A DNA stretch of 64,000 bases, taken from the NCBI GenBank assembly GCA_001600355.1, contig BCJU01000005.1, forward strand, positions 466,099 to 530,098, in the 5' to 3' direction. The DNA comes from Meira nashicola. Its lineage: Eukaryota; Basidiomycota; Exobasidiomycetes; Exobasidiales; Brachybasidiaceae. Shown in pieces: positions 56,566 to 64,000 of the stretch (position 1 is its first letter; the number at the start of each line of letters is the position of its first letter). A program made the translations under genes and the position numbers. The notes below the pieces were generated by a model. That model was not told the origin of the DNA, searched no databases, and was given only the letters and a program-made list of their open reading frames with translations.

Positions 56566-58314
56566 ATGGTGGCTCCAATGAATGCTCCAATCGCTCCAAT
56601 AGCAGCAGTTGATAGTGAATTACAACGTCGCCGTGCCGCATTAGCAGGTGAACCAGGAGTGAAAGGATTAATGCAAAATGCAAGAACGACAGCAATTGCA
56701 GTTTTTGCTTCAATGGGTGGATTAGTTTATGGTTATAATCAAGGAATGTTTGGTCAAGTTTTAAGTATGAATTCTTTCGGTAAAGCAGCAGGAACAGATG
56801 GAATCAGTAATGCAACTTTAGCTGGTTTACTTACTTCAATTCTTGAATTAGGTGCTTGGGTTGGTGTTTTATTAAATGGTTATTCGGCTGATAAACTTGG
56901 TCGTAAACTTTCAGTCGTTGTTGCTTGTATCGTTTTCGTTATTGGTGTAATCGTTCAAGCATGCACAAGTGGTGGTAAATACGATACAATCCTTGGAGGA
57001 AGATTTATTACAGGTTTAGGTGTAGGTTCATTAAGTATGATCGTTCCTTTGTATAATGCAGAATTAGCACCTGCTGAAATTCGTGGTGCTTTAGTTGCTT
57101 TACAACAATTAGCAATCACATTTGGAATTATGATTTCTTATTGGATCACATACGGTACAAACTTTATCGGTGGAACGGGTGATTCACAATCAAGAGCAGC
57201 ATGGTTAGTTCCAATCACAATTCAAATTTTACCTGCAATCATTTTAGCAATCGGAATTATGTTTTTACCTCAATCACCACGTTGGTTAATGGATCAAGGT
57301 AGAGATGAAGAATGTTTAGAAGTGATTGCAAATTTAAGACGTCAATCTCCCGATTCACCTTTAGTTCAATTGGAATATTTAGAACTTAAAGCGCAAAAGT
57401 TATTCGAAACTCGTATTTCCGAACATGATCATCCACATTTACAAGATGGAAGTGCTTCAAGTAATTTCAAACTTGGCTTAGCAGGATACAAGAGCTTGAT
57501 CACTAATCCATCAAACTTCCGAAGAACAATGGTTGCCACTTTAACAATGACATTTCAACAATGGACTGGTGTCAACTTTATCTTATATTATGCTCCATTC
57601 ATCTTTAAAGGTTTACACTTGGCCGGTAATACAACTTCTTTACTCGCATCAGGTGTAGTTGGTATCGTTATGTTCTTGGCTACAATTCCTGCTGTTATGT
57701 ATTTGGACAAATGGGGTCGTAAGCCAACTTTAATTGCAGGTGCAATCGTTATGGGTGCTTGTCATTTTATCGTTGCAGGTATTATTGGTCAATTTAATGA
57801 TCGTTGGTTAGCAAACATTGAAACTTCTTCAACAAATTCTGCAGGTTGGGCAGCAGTCGTTTTCATTTGGATTTTCGCAATCGGTTTCGGATTTAGTTGG
57901 GGACCAACAGCTTGGGTTGTCGTTGCAGAAGTTTTCCCACTTGGTCTTCGTGCAAAAGGTGTTTCAATTGGTGCATCTTCAAATTGGTTAAACAATTTCG
58001 CAGTTGCAATTTCAACTCCAGATTTCGTTAAAGCAGCACCTTATGGAGCCTATATATTTTTAGGTTTAATGTGCGTTATTGCTGCTGTTTGGGTTCATTT
58101 CGTCGTTCCAGAAACAAAGAATAAAACTTTGGATGAATTAGATGCAGACTTTGGCGATAACAGTGGAAGATCAAAAATGGAAGCAGAGATGATGTTGAAA
58201 GCTCAACGTGATGTTGGATTATTATCCGTTGCTGATATCGAACCAAGTGCTCTTCATGAAAAGAGCGATTCTTCAGTCGGTCACGATGAAAAGGAGAAGC
58301 TTGGTACTCCTTAA
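56566..58314 (+). CDS. MFS sugar transporter
   Basis: A 582-residue protein of the sugar porter family with twelve expected spans. Landmarks: GLVYGYNQGMFGQVL (first span), DKLGRKLSVV (loop 2-3), GRFITGLGVGSLSMIVPLYNAE (key part of spans 4-5), ELAPAEIRGALVALQQL, PQSPRWLMDQGR (loop 6), QQWTGVNFILYYAPFIF (span 7), DKWGRKPTLIAG, GPTAWVVVAEVFPLGLRAKG and VPETKNKTLDELD (after span 12). The family moves hexoses or related compounds with or without protons; the substrate cannot be fixed from these motifs. Codon choice is highly regular, suggesting strong expression. The pyrimidine-rich leader is consistent with that. Confidence 0.92.
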   Translation: MVAPMNAPIAPIAAVDSELQRRRAALAGEPGVKGLMQNARTTAIAVFASMGGLVYGYNQGMFGQVLSMNSFGKAAGTDGISNATLAGLLTSILELGAWVGVLLNGYSADKLGRKLSVVVACIVFVIGVIVQACTSGGKYDTILGGRFITGLGVGSLSMIVPLYNAELAPAEIRGALVALQQLAITFGIMISYWITYGTNFIGGTGDSQSRAAWLVPITIQILPAIILAIGIMFLPQSPRWLMDQGRDEECLEVIANLRRQSPDSPLVQLEYLELKAQKLFETRISEHDHPHLQDGSASSNFKLGLAGYKSLITNPSNFRRTMVATLTMTFQQWTGVNFILYYAPFIFKGLHLAGNTTSLLASGVVGIVMFLATIPAVMYLDKWGRKPTLIAGAIVMGACHFIVAGIIGQFNDRWLANIETSSTNSAGWAAVVFIWIFAIGFGFSWGPTAWVVVAEVFPLGLRAKGVSIGASSNWLNNFAVAISTPDFVKAAPYGAYIFLGLMCVIAAVWVHFVVPETKNKTLDELDADFGDNSGRSKMEAEMMLKAQRDVGLLSVADIEPSALHEKSDSSVGHDEKEKLGTP

Positions 58315-58557
58315 GCTTTGTGTTGTTTTTGTTATTGATGTTGTATTTCACTCTTCTCTTTTTTCATGGATTGCAATTGATTTATTGATTGATTAAAAGA
58401 AGATACAGTCTGATGATGCCATTTACGGTGCCGTACTACGCCGACGCTAATGCAGGCGCTATGACCTCCTGTCAAGCATTCTCATAACAAGGTTGATTAG
58501 GGTTTTGATTGCTTCTCCTATTCATTAACTTCTGATTACTCACCATCATCCATCTCA

Positions 58558-59325
58558 ATGTCTAATTCACCTTCTACATTTTCATTTGCATCACCTTCAG
58601 CTTCAGGTGTCAACAATTTTAGTCATCGCAAGGGCCCTTCTTGGCCAAGACCAACTTTAAGGTTTGGTAGTCCGCAATCTGGTAGTAGTTCTGGTAGTAG
58701 TTCTGGTAGCATGACTACTCCTCAATTCCAGCAACCTCCTTCTGACGGCAAGAAGGATGGCCATCAAAACAACAATACTTCAAATTCTCCATATCAACCT
58801 TTTCTAACGACTGAAAGAGATGGAACTGGAGCGAGTATAAACTCCTACTATAATTCTATCACATGTATGCCAGATTACGGTAATTTATCATTAGAAGACT
58901 TACGATTACAAGATTATCAAAAAGGTCGAAATTCAACAATCAATAACAATAGCATTTCTGCATCTTCTCAAGTGAGAAAGAATGAATCTTGCAGTGAAGA
59001 CAAAGATGAAGTTTTGAAGACTCAAAATCGTTCCTCTTTAGAAGAAGATGAAGAAAAGGATGCGGAAGACGGAGAAGAAGAGGAGGAGGAGGAGGAAAGT
59101 GATAAAACAACTGATACAATCTCAAACCAAAAACAACAAGAGATACCAACAGAAATCTGTTCAATAGAAGAAGGTTTCAAGCTTTACGTTAAAAAAATGA
59201 TGAAAAAAGTGATCAAAGAAGAAGTAGAAAATTTGTTTAAAGAGGATGAAATGATTGCATTTATGCAAAAAACAATCAAAGATGACATTCGTTCAATCAT
59301 TGCTGAAAAGGTAAAGAATATATAA
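58558..59325 (+). CDS. FG/Ser-rich protein with C-terminal helical domain
   Basis: A 255-residue protein whose N-terminal part has phenylalanine repeats (FSFASPSASG, RFGSPQSGSSSG). The middle is Asn/Ser-rich with a long acidic run (EEDEEKDAEDGEEEEEEEE in part). The last 55 residues are a predicted helix (YVKKMMKKVIKEEVENLFKE, IKDDIRSIIAEKVKNI). The end is homologous to that of 59677-60291. The F-S-F-A/G composition is reminiscent of nucleoporin FG repeats, but the gene is too short to be a standard nucleoporin. Cytoplasmic or nuclear location is likely, since no signal peptide is present. Confidence 0.68.
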   Translation: MSNSPSTFSFASPSASGVNNFSHRKGPSWPRPTLRFGSPQSGSSSGSSSGSMTTPQFQQPPSDGKKDGHQNNNTSNSPYQPFLTTERDGTGASINSYYNSITCMPDYGNLSLEDLRLQDYQKGRNSTINNNSISASSQVRKNESCSEDKDEVLKTQNRSSLEEDEEKDAEDGEEEEEEEESDKTTDTISNQKQQEIPTEICSIEEGFKLYVKKMMKKVIKEEVENLFKEDEMIAFMQKTIKDDIRSIIAEKVKNI

Positions 59326-59676
59326 ATGTACCTTTTGAATGTTATCTCACTGTATGATTTGAATTTTGAATTGATAAATAATTTTTCCTATTTGTCTGAA
59401 GGGAAGACATGAAAGACATAGTACTAATTCCCTCTTTAATAAATATTCCGGAGGCGTTACTTACCGTTTCGGCGCCGCGCTCGCCCGCTATGACCTCATA
59501 TTTTCTGAAACAAATATATGCATGAGCATTGTTGATTAGAGTTTTGATCGATTGCAAAATTGTTTATTACAAACATCTAGATGTATAAAGCAAGAGCAGA
59601 TTTGAATAAATTTGCTTTCTTACTTCGTATAATCATCATCTTTCACTTTTACGATCAACAGATAACAGTCAATAAA

Positions 59677-60291
59677 ATGTCAACCAAAACAATTGACCCA
59701 AAACAAGATTCATCAAAGCTTCAACAAGGTCAAAACAAGCATAATGCATCATCAACTCCAGCTAAAGAGGCAAACAAGGAAAACGTTCCAATCACAAGCA
59801 CAAATCATGCTCAAGTAAGTGCTTCTTCTACTTTAAATGGTGGATTCTCATTTGGTCAACAGACTGCATTACCAAAAGATGCATTACCAAGAGCAACAAC
59901 TATGCCACCAACTGCAAAAGAGCCTTTTTCGTTTAGTCAAACAAAAAATACTACTACAAACAAGAATCAAAACAATAGTTCTGGTTTCTCTTTTGGTGCT
60001 GCTCCTTCAACACCTTTTGGTCAATCATCCGGATTTGCTGGATTTGGAACTCCTGCTTCACCATCCACCCTCTTCTCTTCCAAGCCTCTTGCTGCTGCTA
60101 ACTCGTCTTCTTCACCGGAAGCGCGAAACTCAAAAGATTTATTACATGCGTACATTGAAGCTATGGTAAAGTCACAAGTGAAAGAAGAAATTAAACGTTT
60201 ACTCAAGGAAGGAGAATGGAATGAAGAATTACACAAAATTGTCAAGGAAGAATTGCGCACTTTGATCGGTAATGCTGTCAAAAATCTCTAA
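59677..60291 (+). CDS. FG-repeat nucleoporin-like small protein
   Basis: About 204 residues from ATG 59677 (an in-frame ATG at 59581 would add a hydrophobic leader without parallel in the paralogue). The central part has typical FG motifs: GGFSFGQQ, PFSFSQ, GFSFGAAPSTPFGQ, GFAGFGTP. The C-terminal helix (HAYIEAMVKSQVKEEIKRLL, IVKEELRTLIGNAVKNL) matches that of 58558-59325. FxFG and GFG repeats are characteristic of the nuclear pore permeability barrier, so a pore-associated or pore-mimicking role is possible. The two genes are tandem and share upstream motifs. Confidence 0.68.
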   Translation: MSTKTIDPKQDSSKLQQGQNKHNASSTPAKEANKENVPITSTNHAQVSASSTLNGGFSFGQQTALPKDALPRATTMPPTAKEPFSFSQTKNTTTNKNQNNSSGFSFGAAPSTPFGQSSGFAGFGTPASPSTLFSSKPLAAANSSSSPEARNSKDLLHAYIEAMVKSQVKEEIKRLLKEGEWNEELHKIVKEELRTLIGNAVKNL

Positions 60292-60359
60292 ATGTATTGA
60301 AAAGGGTATACTATGTATACACAGGTAATTCAATTGTCCATCACTTTCGATGTCATACA

Positions 60360-61025
60360 TTAAAGTTGTTTCACGTCAAACAAGGCCAATTGATACTTTG
60401 TGTCTGACTTGGTGGCTAGCAATCTGTCAAATTTGAACTTATCAGAAGTTCCGAAAGCGACGTTCGGTAAGTCATAATCATGATTTTTGTCATTTGGTTT
60501 ACCGGTCAATGTCAGTGCGACATACGATCCAACACTTTTGTCATCTTTATATTCAGCTTTGAACCATTGTTTGTCTAATTGATTATTCTGTGAAGTACCA
60601 ATATCTTCAACACCTAAGATATGGCCCGAATATTCTACGCCATTGAATGAAACCTGATCGATTGCTGTGTTTGCAGTAATGACTTGTTTTGAATTTGCAT
60701 CTTGAAATTTGATTACTCCGTATTGATTTGATCCTTTCGAATTGCACTTTTCAAAGATGAAATCAGATTGACCTCTACTCCATTGTTTACCAAGATAATC
60801 AGATTCATTTCCATTTTCGTCATAATCAGTATCCAGTTCAATATTATATCCACGTTGTGTTGTGTCGGCTGTGTTTGTTAAATTTTTCAAGTTTGTAACA
60901 AACAACTTTCCCGAATAGGTTGGTTTACAGGTAACCGTTGTTGAACTACTTTTAACAGCAGGTGCGGCCAAGCTGATGCAGCTGAAAATTGACAAAGAGA
61001 TCAAAGCAGGAGTAATGAATTTCAT
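60360..61025 (-). CDS. Secreted protein of unknown function
   Basis: A 221-residue protein with a clear signal peptide (MKFITPALISLSIFSCISLA then APAVK). The mature domain is beta-rich: CKPTYSGKLFVTNLKNL, KQWSRGQSDFIFEKC, GVIKFQDANSKQ, QWFKAEYKD, VALTLTG. Its two cysteines could form a disulfide. The pattern of strands with SGxLFxTNL and QSDFIFExC recalls secreted proteins that I have seen annotated as hypothetical in basidiomycetes; a carbohydrate-binding beta-trefoil is conceivable but not shown. It is not related to the DLN or repeat families here. Confidence 0.75.
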   Translation of the reverse strand: MKFITPALISLSIFSCISLAAPAVKSSSTTVTCKPTYSGKLFVTNLKNLTNTADTTQRGYNIELDTDYDENGNESDYLGKQWSRGQSDFIFEKCNSKGSNQYGVIKFQDANSKQVITANTAIDQVSFNGVEYSGHILGVEDIGTSQNNQLDKQWFKAEYKDDKSVGSYVALTLTGKPNDKNHDYDLPNVAFGTSDKFKFDRLLATKSDTKYQLALFDVKQL

Positions 61026-61719
61026 CTTTCGAGTGTTGAAAAGAATGGTTGATTAGAAGAAAAGAGAACAATGTCTAGAAATTCACCTTCCTTTTATACC
61101 CATACCAAAACCAAAACTACACCTCTTTTTCTATCCGCATACATTCATATGTTCCATTATGACGGGCTTGTGTACGCGGATTACCGACATTAGCACGCAT
61201 AGAATACACACGCCAACATGGATTTTTGCATAAACTATACGCGGATTTGCGCGGAGGCGGTGGGGGGGCGCGACAGTAGGAAATTCTGGTGATTGCAGTT
61301 GCGTATGCATACATTCAACCAATTTGCATTGTTTCCCACAACAACAATTCCAACGCAATGGCTGTAACACTTTCACGAGGACGAATATGAGAATTCGTAC
61401 ACAAAAATTTTACTGGACCCAAAGGAATATTGAAGCATACATAGCCACCGTGTAAATGATATGAAAAGGTACTTTTTTACTTCTTATCAGATGTCTTTTC
61501 TGATAACAAAAGTTTCGAATTTTCACAAAGATGATAGCCCCATGAAACAAATGATTCTCACCTTGAGATGATTATGGTCCCAAAGTTTCATGTGTTCACA
61601 AAGAAGTGGACATCGAACTTTTATCACATCAAAAAAATGCAACTTATGGCTATTTAAGAATGTTTTTTTCAAAAATAATTATTCCCAATTTTTTCATCAC
61701 TCATCTAATTTTGACCAAC
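61026..61719. other. Intergenic region
   Basis: Shared 5' region of divergent secreted-protein genes at 61025 and 61720. GATAGCCCCATG near 61533 contains a TAGCCCC box. A GC-rich patch (GGAGGCGGTGGGGGGGCGCG) lies near 61254. No gene supported. Confidence 0.35.
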
Positions 61720-62694
61720 ATGAAATCTTTCATCCTTTCAATTCTTTCTGTTATCTACCTGTTTAAACTCTTATTACGTGTTCATTCTTTTGCAGAAGTT
61801 AGCAGCAGCAATGACATATCCCCTTTACAATTAGTGAAAAGAGGTGGAACATGCAGTGGCTGCAGCAAAGAATCAAACGATTCTGGTAACCCTGATCCTC
61901 CAACATTGACTCGCGTTAGAAGTAGACATTGGGGACATGAACATGAAACTATTTGGCCTAATTCTGATAGTGAATCATTAAGTTGGCAAACGCAAAAAAG
62001 AGTTAAAAGGAATAGACCTTGGAGTGGATCAAGTTATGAAACGAATTCAGGTGAATCACTTTATCATAAATCTTCTTCTTTCAGTGATTCTGATGGTTCA
62101 ATCGGTTCAAAATCAGCAAAATCTGTTCAATCTGAAGCAACTTCAAAACGAATTTCAATCAAAGGTAAAGAAAAAGCAGAACCTAGTCATTATGGCAATA
62201 ACAATGAAGTTGGAGTTACTGGTGACCTACCTGGAGCACGAAATAGATGGGATAAAGGATCACTTGTTACAGCTCAAGATGGAAGTGGACCAAGATATAT
62301 TCATATTAAAAAACCTCTTAAACATCGTGGTAATAATGATGAAGTTCAATTATATGCAGGTACAGATACACGCAAAAATAATCCAGAAAGAAAGACAAAA
62401 GTATGGAAAATAAAGAGTAATAATGGAGCACACTTATTTACTGGACGTAGAAATAAGTATCCATTTGATGATCCAAAAAATCCAGTTAAAAAATTAAAAC
62501 CATACGAAATACCCGAAGGAAAGACAGAAGAAGATGCTGTTAGACAAGAAAATAGATGGAAATTAAGTCAAGATCTTCGTTTAAGACAAGATCATGTATT
62601 TAAGAAAAAGAGAAGAGCTTCAGAAACACATGAAGAATATCTTACAAGAAAACGTAGTAAGAAGCCGCCAAGTCCAATAAAAGTTGAACATTGA
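61720..62694 (+). CDS. Secreted basic protein with Kex2 site
   Basis: About 324 residues from ATG 61720 (signal peptide MKSFILSILSVIYLFKLLLR, then VHSFA); the frame is open upstream to an ATG at 61606 but that part is not hydrophobic in the right place. LVKRGGTCSGC about 35 residues in is a Kex2-like site followed by a small Cys motif. The middle is Ser-rich; the last 150 residues are basic with blocks such as RNRWDKGSLVTAQDGSG, YIHIKKPLKHRGNN and KVWKIKSNNGAHLF. The end has FKKKRRASETHEE and TRKRSKKPPSPIK, nuclear-signal-like clusters. Secretion plus NLS again fits the effector pattern. Unknown family. Confidence 0.7.
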   Translation: MKSFILSILSVIYLFKLLLRVHSFAEVSSSNDISPLQLVKRGGTCSGCSKESNDSGNPDPPTLTRVRSRHWGHEHETIWPNSDSESLSWQTQKRVKRNRPWSGSSYETNSGESLYHKSSSFSDSDGSIGSKSAKSVQSEATSKRISIKGKEKAEPSHYGNNNEVGVTGDLPGARNRWDKGSLVTAQDGSGPRYIHIKKPLKHRGNNDEVQLYAGTDTRKNNPERKTKVWKIKSNNGAHLFTGRRNKYPFDDPKNPVKKLKPYEIPEGKTEEDAVRQENRWKLSQDLRLRQDHVFKKKRRASETHEEYLTRKRSKKPPSPIKVEH

Positions 62695-63183
62695 ATTGGC
62701 ATTTAAAAAGAGAACGTTTGCTGGTCAAATGTTTTTTACACGAATTTATCTTATTGATTGTTGTCCTAGGTACGAATTAACTTAATAACTCCTATCGTTT
62801 CCATTCACCACCCTCCTAACCCCTTTTATAAATGAAATGTGATACACTCTCCTATCTATTTAATGAACCCATTCAAAACCCTAAAACGTGGCGCTATTTA
62901 ATCACACAACTATAAGCACAGAGGGCACACATACGCCTCCTGCCTCCTAACTCCCCTCAAACCCATCCTACATGCACATGCACTCGATCGTTGGGACACT
63001 CACACAGACAACGTGTTGAGATATTCTTAGCGTGGACATACGCGTTGTACATATAGACTATCAGCAGTTTGACGTGTGTGGCTTTTATCTTTTGACCTAA
63101 ACCAGCAACGGTTTCTACTCAACAAATTGCATGCATGCATATGTATGTACCCATGGCCCATGCTCAATTCCACGTATTTAACA
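62695..63183. other. Intergenic region
   Basis: Promoter of the alpha-amylase gene. A short GCAT repeat (TTGCATGCATGCATATG, near 63126) is present, similar to the one near 43470. No gene supported. Confidence 0.35.
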
Positions 63184-64000
63184 ATGAAACAACTCTTATC
63201 AATCTTGTTTATCATACTATCACCATCACAATTTTTCTTCAAAATGGCTTCCGGTGCAAACGTTCATGAATTTGAAAAACCACATGCGTATACTATGCTT
63301 CAAGGATTTGAATGGTATACGCCTGGAGGTGGAGAACATTATGATTGGTTAGCTAAAAATGCAGAAAGGTTAGCAGATATGGGTATTACTGCAATTTGGC
63401 TACCACCACCATGTAAGACTGCAAATAGAGAAAGTACAGGATATGATATTTATGATTTATGGGATTTAGGAGAATTTACACATCCACGTGATAAAGATGA
63501 ACAAGAACCAAGTCAACGTACAAAATATGGTACTCGTGCTCAATTGGAAAATGCAATGAAAACGTTAAGAGAGAATGGAATTGCGATCTATATTGATGCA
63601 GTTTTAAATCATAAAATGGGAGCGGATGGATTAGAAACATTTAAGGTGAAAAAAGTTGATTCAAACGATAGGAATAAAGTTATAAGTGATTCATACGATA
63701 TCGAAGGATGGACAAAGTTTGATTTTCCTGGAAGAGGGGATAATTATTCCGATTTTAAATGGTCTTTTGAACATTTTACAGGAGTTGATTGGGATCAAAA
63801 GAATCAAGAAAAAGGAATTTTTAGAATTGAAGGAGAAAATAAAGGATGGGCACAAGATGTTGATAAAGAGAATGCAAATTACGATTATTTGATGGGAGCA
63901 GATGTTGAACATGCACATCCAAAAGTAAAAGAAGATTTATTGAATTGGGGAGCATGGATGATACAAACTTTCCCAATTAGTGGATTCAGATTTGATGCAG
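63184..64000 (+). CDS. Alpha-amylase, GH13 (bacterial-type subfamily), 3' part outside window
   Basis: The frame is open from ATG 63184 to the window edge (272 codons). The first 20 residues are hydrophobic (MKQLLSILFIILSPSQFFF); a second ATG at 63244 (MASGANVHEFE) would give an intracellular form, as is usual for this subfamily. The GH13 core starts with MLQGFEWYTPGGGEHYDWL. Conserved regions follow: GITAIWLPPP, GYDIYDLWDLGEF, IYIDAVLNHKMGADG (region I, with DAVLNH) and the start of region II (GFRFDA, whose Asp is the nucleophile). The enzyme cleaves alpha-1,4 glucan bonds. QGFEWY and the long insert before GVDWD point to the GH13_5 group found in bacteria and fungi. The C-terminal half is not in view. 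Confidence 0.88.
   Translation, partial: MKQLLSILFIILSPSQFFFKMASGANVHEFEKPHAYTMLQGFEWYTPGGGEHYDWLAKNAERLADMGITAIWLPPPCKTANRESTGYDIYDLWDLGEFTHPRDKDEQEPSQRTKYGTRAQLENAMKTLRENGIAIYIDAVLNHKMGADGLETFKVKKVDSNDRNKVISDSYDIEGWTKFDFPGRGDNYSDFKWSFEHFTGVDWDQKNQEKGIFRIEGENKGWAQDVDKENANYDYLMGADVEHAHPKVKEDLLNWGAWMIQTFPISGFRFDA

Noticed and set aside
56058..56612. Open frame of 184 codons overlapping the sugar-transporter start
   Set aside because: It runs through the pyrimidine microsatellite and leader of a well-supported gene, has no domain or signal peptide and is in a different frame.

Overview
The window is fungal nuclear DNA, AT-rich, with standard stop codons and few, short (about 50-70 nt) GT-AG introns (donors GTAAGT, GTGAGT, GTATGT). 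The recognisable genes are dikaryan types: two Zn2Cys6 regulators, a ferric reductase beside a Ctr copper transporter, a BNA3-type aminotransferase, an MFS sugar transporter, an Rdx protein and a GH13 alpha-amylase. What dominates, however, is a set of lineage-specific secreted protein families in tandem arrays. Their motifs point to a plant-associated fungus, probably a basidiomycete related to smuts; the sequence alone does not name the species.

Layout: (1) 1-4.3 kb, a proline/serine repeat secreted protein and three paralogues with a shared PLRAHQL block. (2) 4.4-7.4 kb, an Rdx (SelW-like) protein, a small basic secreted protein and a Ser/Thr/Asn-rich single-pass membrane protein. (3) 8.0-18.5 kb, four tandem minus-strand genes built from repeated modules. 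Each module starts at a Lys-Arg (Kex2-like) site followed by an acidic peptide containing DLNxxP, then a long basic segment. Thirteen exact DLNxxP motifs and two near misses lie in 10.5 kb. (4) 18.8-20.3 kb, BNA3-like aminotransferase. (5) 20.7-27.6 kb, secreted proteins sharing a previously unrecognised repeat of roughly 45 residues. (6) 27.9-31.3 kb, secreted proteins with LxLxL motifs, basic nuclear-type signals and SUMO-interaction-like motifs, then a hydrophobic membrane protein. (7) 31.9-40.4 kb, five secreted paralogues (block RKEFIPL) around two F-box genes. (8) 40.4-43.0 kb, Zn2Cys6 regulator. (9) 43.5-46.1 kb, four small secreted proteins with related promoters. (10) 46.4-64 kb, mostly conserved genes: ferric reductase and copper transporter (divergent), Zn2Cys6 regulator, mitochondrial-type ABC ATPase, two tiny secreted peptides, sugar transporter, two FG-rich paralogues, two secreted proteins and the 5' part of an alpha-amylase.

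The most interesting reading is that regions 1, 3, 5, 6 and 7 form an effector island. DLNxxP and LxLxL are the two classic forms of the plant EAR repression motif, which recruits TOPLESS co-repressors. Several proteins here combine a signal peptide, Kex2 sites, EAR motifs and NLS or AT-hook-like basic stretches. That is the design expected of secreted proteins that act in host nuclei. Signs of rapid birth and decay are present: two frameshifts and four in-frame TAA codons interrupt reading frames that continue as recognisable homologous sequence.
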